From: Nitrospira sp.
GTDB lineage: Bacteria; Nitrospirota; Nitrospiria; Nitrospirales; Nitrospiraceae
Direction of reading: 5' to 3'
NCBI GenBank assembly: GCA_016873455.1
Contig: VGXE01000017.1
Location: forward strand, 1 to 35,836
Length of the DNA: 35,836 nt
Made by a program: the position numbers and the translations under genes. The stretch's first letter is position 1. The number at the start of each line of letters is the position of its first letter. Positions 24,608 through 31,619 of the stretch are shown piece by piece. The notes under the pieces were generated by a model. It worked only from the letters and a program-made list of their open reading frames with translations. It ran no database searches and had not been told where the DNA came from.

Positions 24608-25717
24608 ATGATGCAACAGACCCCGCTCATCACCCAACATCGTGCCGCCGGCGCCAAGCTCGTGGACTTCGCCGGCTGGGAGATGCCCATCCAGTACAGC
24701 GGCGTGGTGGATGAATATCACGCCGTCCGCGGCAGGGCCGGGCTCTTCGACGTGAGCCATATGGGGCGGATCAGCGTATCCGGCCCAGGCTCCGTGGGGT
24801 TTCTTCAGTATGTCACGACGAATGATGTCTCCAAGATTTCCGTCCGCTCTTCTCAATATTCGATGGTTTGCAATCCCCACGGCGGCATCAAGGACGACAT
24901 CTTTATCTATCATGTGAAACCGTACGAGTTTCTTGTCTGCGTCAATGCCTCGAATCGAGAGAAGATCGTTGCCTGGCTGTTGGAAAAAGTCGCCCATGTG
25001 CAAGGCTGCAGAGTGAGGGATCGTTCAACGGAGCTGGCACAAATTGCCGTGCAAGGGCCCATCTCCCGTGAGCTGTTGATCGCGACCGGCATGCACGATG
25101 TGGCCGACCTCAATGTTCGGCAATGCCTCGAAGTCACCGCGTTCGGTGGGACGGCTGTCGTGTCACGGACTGGGTATACGGGAGAACTGGGGTATGAGCT
25201 CTACCTTCCTGCCCACCTGGCATCCTCGGCCTGGGAAGCATTGATGAAAGTCGGCCACCCACTCGGGCTCAAGCCGGCTGGGTTAGGCGCGCGCGACTTG
25301 CTGAGGCTGGACATGGGCTATCTCCTGTACGGAAACGATATCAGCGAAGACGTGAGTCCACTTGAAGCGGGGGCTGAGTGGGTGGTGAATTTTGAGAAGG
25401 GCGAATTCGTCGGTCGCTCAGTGCTGTGGGCTCAACGGACACAGGGGCTGACACGTCGATTGGTGGGGTTTGAATTGCTTGAAAAAGCCGTCCCACGCCA
25501 TGGGTTCACCATCCTGTCAGGCGATCCACCGGGCCAGTCTATCGGTGAGGTTGCAAGTGGCAATCTGTCACCGTCCCTCCAAAAAGGGGTTGGCTTGGGC
25601 TATGTGCCGCCACGCTATGCTGAGCCAGGGACGACGATTTGGATCGACATTCGAGGGAAATCTGTTCCGGCAAAGGTCGTCAAGCCGCCGTTCTATAAGA
25701 GGACCAGGAGCGTATAG
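24608..25717 (+). CDS. gcvT: GcvT, aminomethyltransferase of the glycine cleavage system
   Basis: GcvT takes the aminomethyl group of glycine from the lipoyl protein H, releases ammonia and forms 5,10-methylene-THF. The 369-residue length and sequence are typical: PLITQHRAAGAKLVDFAGWEMPIQYSG opens, GLFDVSHMGRI and RTGYTGELGYEL follow, and the C-terminal beta barrel begins about residue 285. The folate-linked Asp is probably in ARDLLRLDMGY. The start is the ATG at 24608 or the next codon. The other glycine-cleavage genes (H, P, L) are not adjacent. Together with PurU it points to active serine/glycine one-carbon traffic. Confidence 0.94.
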   Translation: MMQQTPLITQHRAAGAKLVDFAGWEMPIQYSGVVDEYHAVRGRAGLFDVSHMGRISVSGPGSVGFLQYVTTNDVSKISVRSSQYSMVCNPHGGIKDDIFIYHVKPYEFLVCVNASNREKIVAWLLEKVAHVQGCRVRDRSTELAQIAVQGPISRELLIATGMHDVADLNVRQCLEVTAFGGTAVVSRTGYTGELGYELYLPAHLASSAWEALMKVGHPLGLKPAGLGARDLLRLDMGYLLYGNDISEDVSPLEAGAEWVVNFEKGEFVGRSVLWAQRTQGLTRRLVGFELLEKAVPRHGFTILSGDPPGQSIGEVASGNLSPSLQKGVGLGYVPPRYAEPGTTIWIDIRGKSVPAKVVKPPFYKRTRSV

Positions 25718-25808
25718 CGTATGGCGAGTGGCACAAACGGGATAGTCTCGACAACATTCGTCCTCGTTCGTGCTATAAGCCATAGGCCATAGGCGAGGTG
25801 TTCTTCTT

Positions 25809-26321
25809 ATGACGAGAAACATCTATACGGGGAAGGTCGTGACCCTCAACGTCGACACCGTACGATTGCCGAACGGTGAGACGGTCGAGTTGGAAACCAT
25901 ACGCCATCCCGGTGCGGCCGCCGTCGTTCCAGTGAAGGATGATGGGACCGTCGTGCTGATCCGGCAGTTCCGCCATGCGGCGAGCGGGTTCATCTATGAG
26001 ATTCCGGCGGGCAAACTCCATCCCGGCGAAGATCCCTTGGACTGCGCCTCACGTGAATTAGAGGAAGAGGTCGGCTATCGGGCCTCGTCGTTCGAGCTGC
26101 TCTCCAGCATCTTTACGGCGCCGGGTTTTGCGGATGAAGTGATTCATGTCTACAAAGCGACAGGGCTGACGAGAGGCAAGCAGCAGCTGGATCGTGACGA
26201 AGTGTTAGATGTCATCGAAATGCCGCTGGCGGAAGCGGTGGGGAAAATCGCGGATGGAACGATTCGAGACGCGAAAACGATCGTCGGACTACAGGCGGTC
26301 TATCTCAGAACCAGCCGATGA
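25809..26321 (+). CDS. Nudix hydrolase, ADP-ribose pyrophosphatase type
   Basis: The 170-residue enzyme has a full Nudix box (about 70-92, G-x5-E-x7-REL-x-EE-x-GY in GKLHPGED...SRELEEEVGY), preceded by the family's VVLIRQFRHAASGFIYEIPAG. This pattern and length fit ADP-ribose pyrophosphatases, which split ADP-ribose to AMP and ribose phosphate with a divalent metal. No signal peptide. The ATG at 25809 is closely preceded by a direct repeat (CCATAGGCCATAGG) in the 91-base gap after gcvT. It ends at a two-way hairpin. Confidence 0.92.
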   Translation: MTRNIYTGKVVTLNVDTVRLPNGETVELETIRHPGAAAVVPVKDDGTVVLIRQFRHAASGFIYEIPAGKLHPGEDPLDCASRELEEEVGYRASSFELLSSIFTAPGFADEVIHVYKATGLTRGKQQLDRDEVLDVIEMPLAEAVGKIADGTIRDAKTIVGLQAVYLRTSR

Positions 26322-26328
26322 AATGACT

Positions 26329-26359
26329 GGGGGCCTTCCCCAAAGGGAAAGGCCCCCGA
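26329..26359. terminator. Two-way hairpin between Nudix and Lys/Glu-repeat genes
   Basis: GGGGGCCTTCCCC pairs with GGGAAAGGCCCCC around AAA, with one unpaired A. It lies between two convergent genes. T-tails are weak on either strand; the minus side has ATTTCAT. Stability alone suggests a shared terminator. Confidence 0.65.
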
Positions 26360-26380
26360 GCCTCGCCGATTGGGCTGGAA

Positions 26381-26575
26381 TTACTTGCCGCCCTTGTCCT
26401 TCTTCTCGTCGCCGAAGGTGTCCGCGTGGCCACCCTTCTTCTCTTCCTTCTTCTCTTCGCCGTACACCACGTGGCCGCCCTTCTTCTCTTCCTTCTTCTC
26501 TTCGCCCGCGAATGCCGGCATGGAGAACGTCACTGCCACTGCCACTGCCATGACTGCCATCAATAAACGCTTCAT
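26381..26575 (-). CDS. Tiny exported Lys/Glu/His repeat protein
   Basis: The 64-residue precursor has a clear signal peptide (1-23, ending PAFA) and a mature 41-residue chain made of two identical GEEKKEEKKGGH blocks separated by VVY, and then a decayed third block (GDEKKDKGGK). There are no cysteines. The His-bearing Gly-Gly-His ends and clusters of Lys and Glu suggest a soluble, disordered periplasmic or secreted peptide, perhaps binding metal or envelope polymers. The DNA copies are nearly identical, so the repeat is recent. I recognise no family. A short G-rich site (GGGGGTATC) lies nine bases before the ATG. Confidence 0.75.
   Translation of the reverse strand: MKRLLMAVMAVAVAVTFSMPAFAGEEKKEEKKGGHVVYGEEKKEEKKGGHADTFGDEKKDKGGK
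26426..26506 (-). repeat. 36-bp near-perfect repeat inside the Lys/Glu-repeat gene
   Basis: Two 36-base copies (26426-26461 and 26471-26506) differ at one base and are nine bases apart. A third weaker copy starts near 26393. They encode the GEEKKEEKKGGH blocks in frame, since the 45-base period is a multiple of three. Confidence 0.85.
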
Positions 26576-26922
26576 AATGAGATACCCCCATCAAGATTGT
26601 GATAGTGTGTGCCGCTCATGTGGCACTCATGATGTCGTGAGCAAGCTTGATGCCGAAGAATAATGGTTCGCGGTGAAGAAGATTTACTAAAATAGTCAAT
26701 AGGTTACCGTCTCGCTCTAATGATCTGGCGAATGAATTTTCCTGCAAGTGTCTGTGGCGGAATGGCCTAAGCCCAACTAAACTGCCTCAGAAAACAGTCA
26801 GCTGATTACCTAAAAACTCTCGACCCCGGCTCCGGAAAGAAGCCCGTTCACAGCGATCAAGAATCGTGTTATCTTCATCCCCCGCAAGCGTCACTCGTCA
26901 ACCGCAAGGAGCACGAACACCT
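26576..26922. other. 346-bp intergenic space between two divergent genes
   Basis: No reading frame of note and no RNA gene were found. The region must hold the leftward promoter of the repeat gene and the rightward promoter of fabI. It is moderately AT-rich around 26660-26750. I see no box pair good enough to place either promoter. Confidence 0.4.
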
Positions 26923-27702
26923 ATGTTGCTGGAAGGAAAAAATGGCCTGGTGATCGGTGTGGCGAACAAGCACAGCATTGCCTGGGCGATCGCGCAATCT
27001 GTGGCCAGCCAGGGAGCCCGGCTTCTGTTCAATTATCAGAATGAGCGGCTGAAGCAAAACGTCGAAGAACTTGCCGCCACGGTGCCAGGGGCCAAGGCCT
27101 TTGCCTGTGATGTGGGAAGCGACACCGAAATCGCGTCATTGATGCAGCAGGTGCAGAAGGAATTCGGGCGGCTCGACTTTCTCATTCACTCCTTGGCGTT
27201 TGCGCCGCGAGAAGAGCTCATGGGCGAGTTTATCAACACCACGCGCCAGGGCTTTGCGACGGCGTTGGACGTGAGCGCCTATTCCCTGGTGGCCGTGGCA
27301 CGCGCCGCGATGCCGCTGATGACCGACGGGGGCTCCATCGTGACCCTCAGCTACTTGGGCGCGGAACGGGTTGTGCCGCATTACAACGTCATGGGTGTCG
27401 CCAAAGCGGCACTGGAATGTTCCGTTCGCTATCTGGCCTACGATCTGGGCCCGAAGAATATCCGCGTCAACGCCATTTCCGCCGGGCCGATTAAGACACT
27501 TGCTGCGCGCGGAGTGTCCGGCATCAGCAAGATGATCGATCATCATAAGGAATTCGCCCCCCTGCGGCGGCCGACAGAGCAGGGCGAGGTCGGAGACACG
27601 GCGCTGTTTTTGGTCAGTGCGTTGGGGCGAGGCATTACCGGAGAAGTGATCTATGTGGATGGGGGATACAATATCGTTGGGTTGACAGCCTCGGAGGCAT
27701 AG
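26923..27702 (+). CDS. fabI: FabI, enoyl-[acyl-carrier-protein] reductase
   Basis: FabI reduces the enoyl-ACP double bond with NADH in the last step of each fatty-acid elongation round. The 259-residue enzyme has the divergent short-chain dehydrogenase signature of FabI: Y154 and K161 six residues apart (YNVMGVAK) and Y144 in LSYLGAERV. The NADH site begins GLVIGVANKHSIAWAIA. ATG 26923 follows AAGGAG at 26906-26911; an earlier open start overlaps nothing useful. It looks like a normal house-keeping gene, 264 bases from a downstream TPR gene. Confidence 0.96.
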   Translation: MLLEGKNGLVIGVANKHSIAWAIAQSVASQGARLLFNYQNERLKQNVEELAATVPGAKAFACDVGSDTEIASLMQQVQKEFGRLDFLIHSLAFAPREELMGEFINTTRQGFATALDVSAYSLVAVARAAMPLMTDGGSIVTLSYLGAERVVPHYNVMGVAKAALECSVRYLAYDLGPKNIRVNAISAGPIKTLAARGVSGISKMIDHHKEFAPLRRPTEQGEVGDTALFLVSALGRGITGEVIYVDGGYNIVGLTASEA

Positions 27703-27973
27703 CGCTTTGCTCGATTCCAGCAAGCCGTTGACCATGGCCGATCCAGGGCATTTCTGAGTCAGAGGGGTCGTACGTGCATGTCCATGACGTTGCCGTAACG
27801 TGTCATGGAGTAGAGTTGAATGAGGCCTGCTCACGGAGTTCCTAGAATGGGGCGTAGTTTATCAAATGGTTCCGTTCTTTCTCCCCAAGTTGGGAATATG
27901 GCATCGGGCTTGCTCATCTGATCTCTCTTATTTGAGTCCTGTCCTACTGACTAGACGGAAAACAGCTGACAGC

Positions 27974-28639
27974 ATGCAAACAGGTTTTAGACTCATCATC
28001 GCAAGTCTCGTAGGGTGCAGCCTCATGTTCCTGACGGGGATCGCGTCGGCCGGTGATGCCGCACAGGCTTTGTCTCAGCAAGCGCTGCAACACTGTGAGG
28101 ATGGGCGAGTGGCCACGGTGCGGGACACCAGGCTTGCCTATTTTGAGCAGGGCCGGGCGCTGGGCGAGCAGGCGGTTGCGACGGATGAGCTCAGCGCCGA
28201 CGCGCATTTTGCGCTCTTTTGTAACCTGGGCGAGCTGCTTCGTCTCGATGGAGAATCGCTTACCTCGGTGTTTGGGTTGCGCCGCATGATGAACGAACTC
28301 GACCGGGCTTTGGAAATCGATCCGACCCACATCGACGCCCTGTCGGCCAAGGGGACGCTGCTCGTGAAGTTGCCGGGCCTGTTGGGGGGTGACTCAGAAA
28401 AAGGGGAGCAGCTCTTACGGCACGTCATCAATCGCGCGCCCAAAGCTGTGAATGCTCGGCTGGCCCTGGCGAAAGTCCGGTGTGAACGAGGCCACCATCA
28501 GGAGGCCGTCGCGTTGGCTTCCGACGCGCTGGCCATTGCTAAGAAAGATGGCCGGATCACCTTCGCCCGTGAAGCGACCACCGTGCTTCGGCACGCGCAG
28601 ACCCACGCCGCCAAGACCGTCTACGCGGTCAATCGCTGA
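27974..28639 (+). CDS. Exported TPR-like protein
   Basis: The 221-residue protein has a signal peptide (about 1-27, ending IASAG) and three tetratricopeptide-like helix pairs: RALGEQAVATDELSADAHFAL, MMNELDRALEIDPTHIDALSAKG and RHVINRAPKAVNARLALAKV. Such repeats bind partner proteins in the periplasm. The stretch around 105-140 (KLPGLLGGDSEKGEQLL) recalls the TatT-like family of TRAP-transporter T-components, but the neighbours are not transport genes. I start at ATG 27974 because it gives the signal peptide. The gene ends facing arfB tail to tail. Confidence 0.72.
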   Translation: MQTGFRLIIASLVGCSLMFLTGIASAGDAAQALSQQALQHCEDGRVATVRDTRLAYFEQGRALGEQAVATDELSADAHFALFCNLGELLRLDGESLTSVFGLRRMMNELDRALEIDPTHIDALSAKGTLLVKLPGLLGGDSEKGEQLLRHVINRAPKAVNARLALAKVRCERGHHQEAVALASDALAIAKKDGRITFAREATTVLRHAQTHAAKTVYAVNR

Positions 28640-28645
28640 CGCGTA

Positions 28646-29059
28646 TCAGTCCTCGAGCCTTCTTCTCAGTGCTTTCAGCCGTCCTTGTTGTTTCTTCTCC
28701 TCAATCCGCCGGTTGTTCGAGGTCTTCGTCGGTTTCGTCGGTCGGCGAGCCTTGCGTGGAATCGTCACGCGGTGAATCAACTGCCGTAATCGTTCGAGGG
28801 CATCCTCGCGGTTCCGCTCTTGTGTGCGATGCTGCTGCGCCTTGATCGTGATCACGCCGTCATTGGAAATTCGATGATCCCGAAGTTTCACGAGCGCCTC
28901 TTTATAGAACGGCGGCAGGGACGAGGCGCGGATGTCAAATTGAAGATGGACGGCGGTAGAGACCTTATTGACATTCTGGCCCCCGGCGCCTTGCGATCGA
29001 ATAGCGTGGAGTTCGATTTCTTGATCGGGAATCACAACCGTGGAGGAGATCTGCAGCAT
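28646..29059 (-). CDS. arfB: ArfB, ribosome-rescue peptidyl-tRNA hydrolase
   Basis: ArfB frees ribosomes stalled on broken messages by hydrolysing peptidyl-tRNA. The 137-residue protein has the catalytic GGQ (G26-G27-Q28, in RSQGAGGQNVNKV) of class I release factors and a basic C-terminal tail (KARRPTKPTK...KKQQGRLKALRRRLED) that enters the empty mRNA channel. It lacks the codon-recognition domain, as expected. It is transcribed leftward and ends tail to tail with the TPR gene, only six bases apart. Confidence 0.93.
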   Translation of the reverse strand: MLQISSTVVIPDQEIELHAIRSQGAGGQNVNKVSTAVHLQFDIRASSLPPFYKEALVKLRDHRISNDGVITIKAQQHRTQERNREDALERLRQLIHRVTIPRKARRPTKPTKTSNNRRIEEKKQQGRLKALRRRLED

Positions 29060-29217
29060 ACCCAGTAGGTAGCAGAATCACTCCCTTGGTGCAATGGAGA
29101 GAGGCGAAAGAGCCTCAACCCTCAAATTTTGAACTGGCGTTTCTCTTGCTGGCTGCGGTACAAGATCCGCCAATGTTCGCGTGAGGAGAAATCGTGGAGC
29201 TTACAGGAGGTCAACAC

Positions 29218-29946
29218 ATGTGTACGTGGAAGCGGGGGATGATCATTGTGGCTCTTGCCTGGACCATACTGGTTAGTGGAGAAGCCTTCGCTCAGTCGAC
29301 CTTCAGCCAGGACTTTCGGGTCTGGTCGCCTATTTTTATGACGGCGAAGCTTCCGTCCTCGTTTCTTGCCCATCTGGAAATCCAGCCCCGCTTCGCCGAT
29401 CTGGATGAAGATGGCCGCATCGATCAGCTGATCCTTCGTCCGGCAGTCGGCTATCAACTGACAGAGAACCTTTCTATCTGGCAAGGCTACGCCTGGGTCG
29501 GGAACTATAATCAGAAGCATACCCCGCCGCAGTCGCCCTTCTTCGAAGAAAGCCGCATCTATCAGCAAGTACTCTATGAGCGGAAGTTCGAGTCGTTCAA
29601 GATTACGAGCCGCACGCGCCTGGAGGAGCGCTGGATCGAACATGTCGATGGCACGGCCGTCCGCTTCCGAACCAACCTGCGTGGGATGTATCCCTTACCC
29701 ATGGCACCTGAATGGGCACTGGTCGCCGCCGATGAAATTTTCATCCATCTCAACACAGTCGGCTCGCGCGGCCCAGCGGCCGGATTTGATCGGAATCGCT
29801 TCTTTGCCGGTATCAACCGGACCTTTTCAAAGCAGTTTAATATGGATGTGGGATATCAGAACGAATTAGTCAACAGCCGGACGATTCCCGACCTGGCGAA
29901 TCAGATGAATCACGTCGTGCTTGTGCAGTTCTTTGTCACGATGTGA
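29218..29946 (+). CDS. DUF2490-family outer-membrane-like protein
   Basis: The start is set by a strong AGGAGGT seven bases before ATG 29218; an earlier GTG start would place this site inside the coding region. The 242-residue protein has a signal peptide (about 1-26, ending EAFAQ) and alternating strands with aromatic ends (FRVWSPIFMTAKL, FLAHLEIQPRFADL, LILRPAVGYQL, LSIWQGYAWVGNY, YQQVLYERKFESF, NMDVGYQNELVNS) finishing VLVQFFVTM, which fits a small outer-membrane barrel. DUF2490 proteins have no assigned role. It ends converging on the antitoxin-like gene. Confidence 0.82.
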   Translation: MCTWKRGMIIVALAWTILVSGEAFAQSTFSQDFRVWSPIFMTAKLPSSFLAHLEIQPRFADLDEDGRIDQLILRPAVGYQLTENLSIWQGYAWVGNYNQKHTPPQSPFFEESRIYQQVLYERKFESFKITSRTRLEERWIEHVDGTAVRFRTNLRGMYPLPMAPEWALVAADEIFIHLNTVGSRGPAAGFDRNRFFAGINRTFSKQFNMDVGYQNELVNSRTIPDLANQMNHVVLVQFFVTM

Positions 29947-29955
29947 GCGAGGATC

Positions 29956-30162
29956 TCACGATTCTTCAGGTAGGAATTCAGGAGAAAGGGCAATATCATG
30001 GATGGCGTTCTCGTCCAGACCTTTCAAGATCCCCTGGGTCTTTTGTGTCACGCTCGACAACTCGCTCAAGACGATTTCGACCTGTTGGTGCTCCCGTAAT
30101 TCGACCTTCCCCACCGGTTTGAACACGCCGTTTTCATAGACGGCGTGGATAACTTTGGCCAT
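29956..30162 (-). CDS. DUF104 (AF2212-like) antitoxin-type protein, no toxin seen
   Basis: The 68-residue protein starts at ATG 30162 after GAGGAGG and opens with MAKVIHAVYENGVFKPVGKV, the DUF104 signature of small beta-rich antitoxins. Family members are usually followed by a PIN-domain RNase; here the next gene in that direction is the convergent DUF2490 gene only ten bases away, so the toxin slot is empty. It may be a lone survivor or may act on a toxin elsewhere. Its tail (GLDENAIHDIALSPEFLPEES) is typical of the toxin-binding C-terminus. Confidence 0.8.
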   Translation of the reverse strand: MAKVIHAVYENGVFKPVGKVELREHQQVEIVLSELSSVTQKTQGILKGLDENAIHDIALSPEFLPEES

Positions 30163-30341
30163 CGGGTTGCCTCCTCGACAGGGAAGAGCAGATGCAGCAA
30201 CTGACGGTAGCCTATCAGAAAGACCCCTATCGGACAAGGCACGTGGGCCATCTGTGTAGATAGCAAGCTGCCTGTGTCAATCGGCGAAGGGCGTGACTTC
30301 AGCGCGAGGCATTGCGACGTTGTACCAAGGGGTTAACACTA

Positions 30342-30767
30342 TCAGTTGTTCTCCCGAAGCGTTTCAGGCGGTAACAATGCCCGCACGGCCTCACGAATGC
30401 GTCGAGTCGTGACGACGGATTGTTCTGCCTCCGGCCGGTCAATAGGATCCCAATCGCCTGGGTATCGTGCTTCGATGGTATAGCGATTCAAGGGGTGCAC
30501 TTCCTGAGGGCTCACACCTCGGAAACCGGCAGCCAGTGCCAAGTTGAGCAAGACGACGAGATCATGGGTGCGTGGAACGTCGAGTTGTTTGGAGATGAGC
30601 CAACTCTTCAGGTACTTTTCCACGCACTGCTGGGCATGAAAGCACACCGTATCGAAGGGGCATTCTTCGTCACAGATGGTAAGCGTATGTTCCGCGTTGC
30701 GCAGATCGTGCTCCGCCTTCTCGACCCACTGCTGAGCCTGTCGGGCCAGATCACGCGGCTCGGTCAT
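30342..30767 (-). CDS. HEPN-domain protein of an MNT-HEPN pair
   Basis: The 141-residue protein begins at ATG 30765-30767, 17 bases inside the MNT gene, so both are translationally coupled. It has the HEPN helix bundle: ARQAQQWVEKAEHDLRNAEHTL, CFHAQQCVEKYLKSWLI, THDLVVLLNLAL and YTIEARYPGD. Its sequence follows the COG2250 type, and the R-x4-6-H RNase motif of the toxic branch is not obvious. In characterised pairs the partner nucleotidyltransferase silences the HEPN toxin; here the lethal function is therefore uncertain. The frame extends upstream into MNT but without family similarity. Confidence 0.85.
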   Translation of the reverse strand: MTEPRDLARQAQQWVEKAEHDLRNAEHTLTICDEECPFDTVCFHAQQCVEKYLKSWLISKQLDVPRTHDLVVLLNLALAAGFRGVSPQEVHPLNRYTIEARYPGDWDPIDRPEAEQSVVTTRRIREAVRALLPPETLRENN

Positions 30768-31095
30768 AGAGGACCAGCCCTTCGAGCGCCGCAGGACGCA
30801 AAACCGACCCGATCTGATGACGAGCCCGTTCAAACTCCTCTGGAGTCACCACAATGAGGTCCACGGGGATCGTTCGATCTGCGAGAGCCCCGTCGATTTC
30901 TGTGGCTTTCCGCCGTTTCGACCCTTCCACCGGCATGACCACAAGCAGGTCGACGTCACTGTCCGGCCCCGCCTTGCCGCGCGCGTGAGAGCCGAACAAA
31001 ATGATCTTGTCGGGATGAAACTGGGCGGCAATCCGCCGCACCATCTCACGGATGGAGTCTTGAACGGGAATGGAAGCGGCGCGTTGCTCAACCAT
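30751..31095 (-). CDS. MNT nucleotidyltransferase of an MNT-HEPN pair
   Basis: This 114-residue minimal nucleotidyltransferase carries GSHARGKAGPDSDVDLL (G35-S36, D47 and D49), the two-metal site of the family; a third carboxylate is likely in IPVDLIVV. Relatives neutralise the HEPN toxin by adding AMP to it. CGGAGG lies about eight bases before ATG 31095. The C-terminus overlaps the HEPN start by 17 bases. It stands in the same orientation as dabA and the 74-residue gene but 106 bases from the latter. Confidence 0.88.
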   Translation of the reverse strand: MVEQRAASIPVQDSIREMVRRIAAQFHPDKIILFGSHARGKAGPDSDVDLLVVMPVEGSKRRKATEIDGALADRTIPVDLIVVTPEEFERARHQIGSVLRPAALEGLVLYDRAA

Positions 31096-31201
31096 ACATA
31101 GCCTCCGGAAAACGCGAGAACTCTACCCTATTTCAAGTCATTCGTCACCTAGCGGGAGCCGTCCGTCCTGTGGGAGGCCTCTTGCCGATTCGGGGGTGGC
31201 C

Positions 31202-31426
31202 TTACCGGAGTTCCGGCAGGCGGTCGATGATGCGCAACCGTACGTCGTCGCCGAGTTGGATTTGCACCATCTTCGTGGAGAGGTTATCTCGGATCTGTTG
31301 AACTTCTTGAGCGGTGAACTGTAATTGCCCCCCGCATCGGTCAACCAAGTGATAGAGCAGGAGGGTCGTGAGATAGTGTACCTCTTCGTCGTTGGCATGC
31401 TCACTGCAGTTGAGAATTTGTGGCAT
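31202..31426 (-). CDS. 74-residue unknown next to dabA
   Basis: I choose ATG 31424-31426 (MPQILNC), with GGATGG seven bases before it, over longer versions whose first 80 residues are low-complexity and overlap dabA. The protein is acidic with a helix about 11-30 (ANDEEVHYLTTLLLYHLVDR), CGG at 31-33, and a second helix (TAQEVQQIRDNLSTKM) then a strand-turn ending RIIDRLPELR. No family is known to me. It lies 193 bases after dabA in the same direction, so it could be part of the same transcript. Confidence 0.55.
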   Translation of the reverse strand: MPQILNCSEHANDEEVHYLTTLLLYHLVDRCGGQLQFTAQEVQQIRDNLSTKMVQIQLGDDVRLRIIDRLPELR

Positions 31427-31619
31427 TGTGACCATCCCGCCGCATCGTGGTGAGAGAACCTTATCGCCGAACCGCCGGTTGTTCCACAATGCCCCAAACG
31501 TAGGGGGATCGGCTTCACGCGGAGTCTCAACGCGCGTGAATAGTTTGTGGATCGCAGGGTCCCTTCCCTGTGCGGACCGCCCAGGATCCAGGCCTTCAAC
31601 ACAAATTAGAGGGAGGAGT

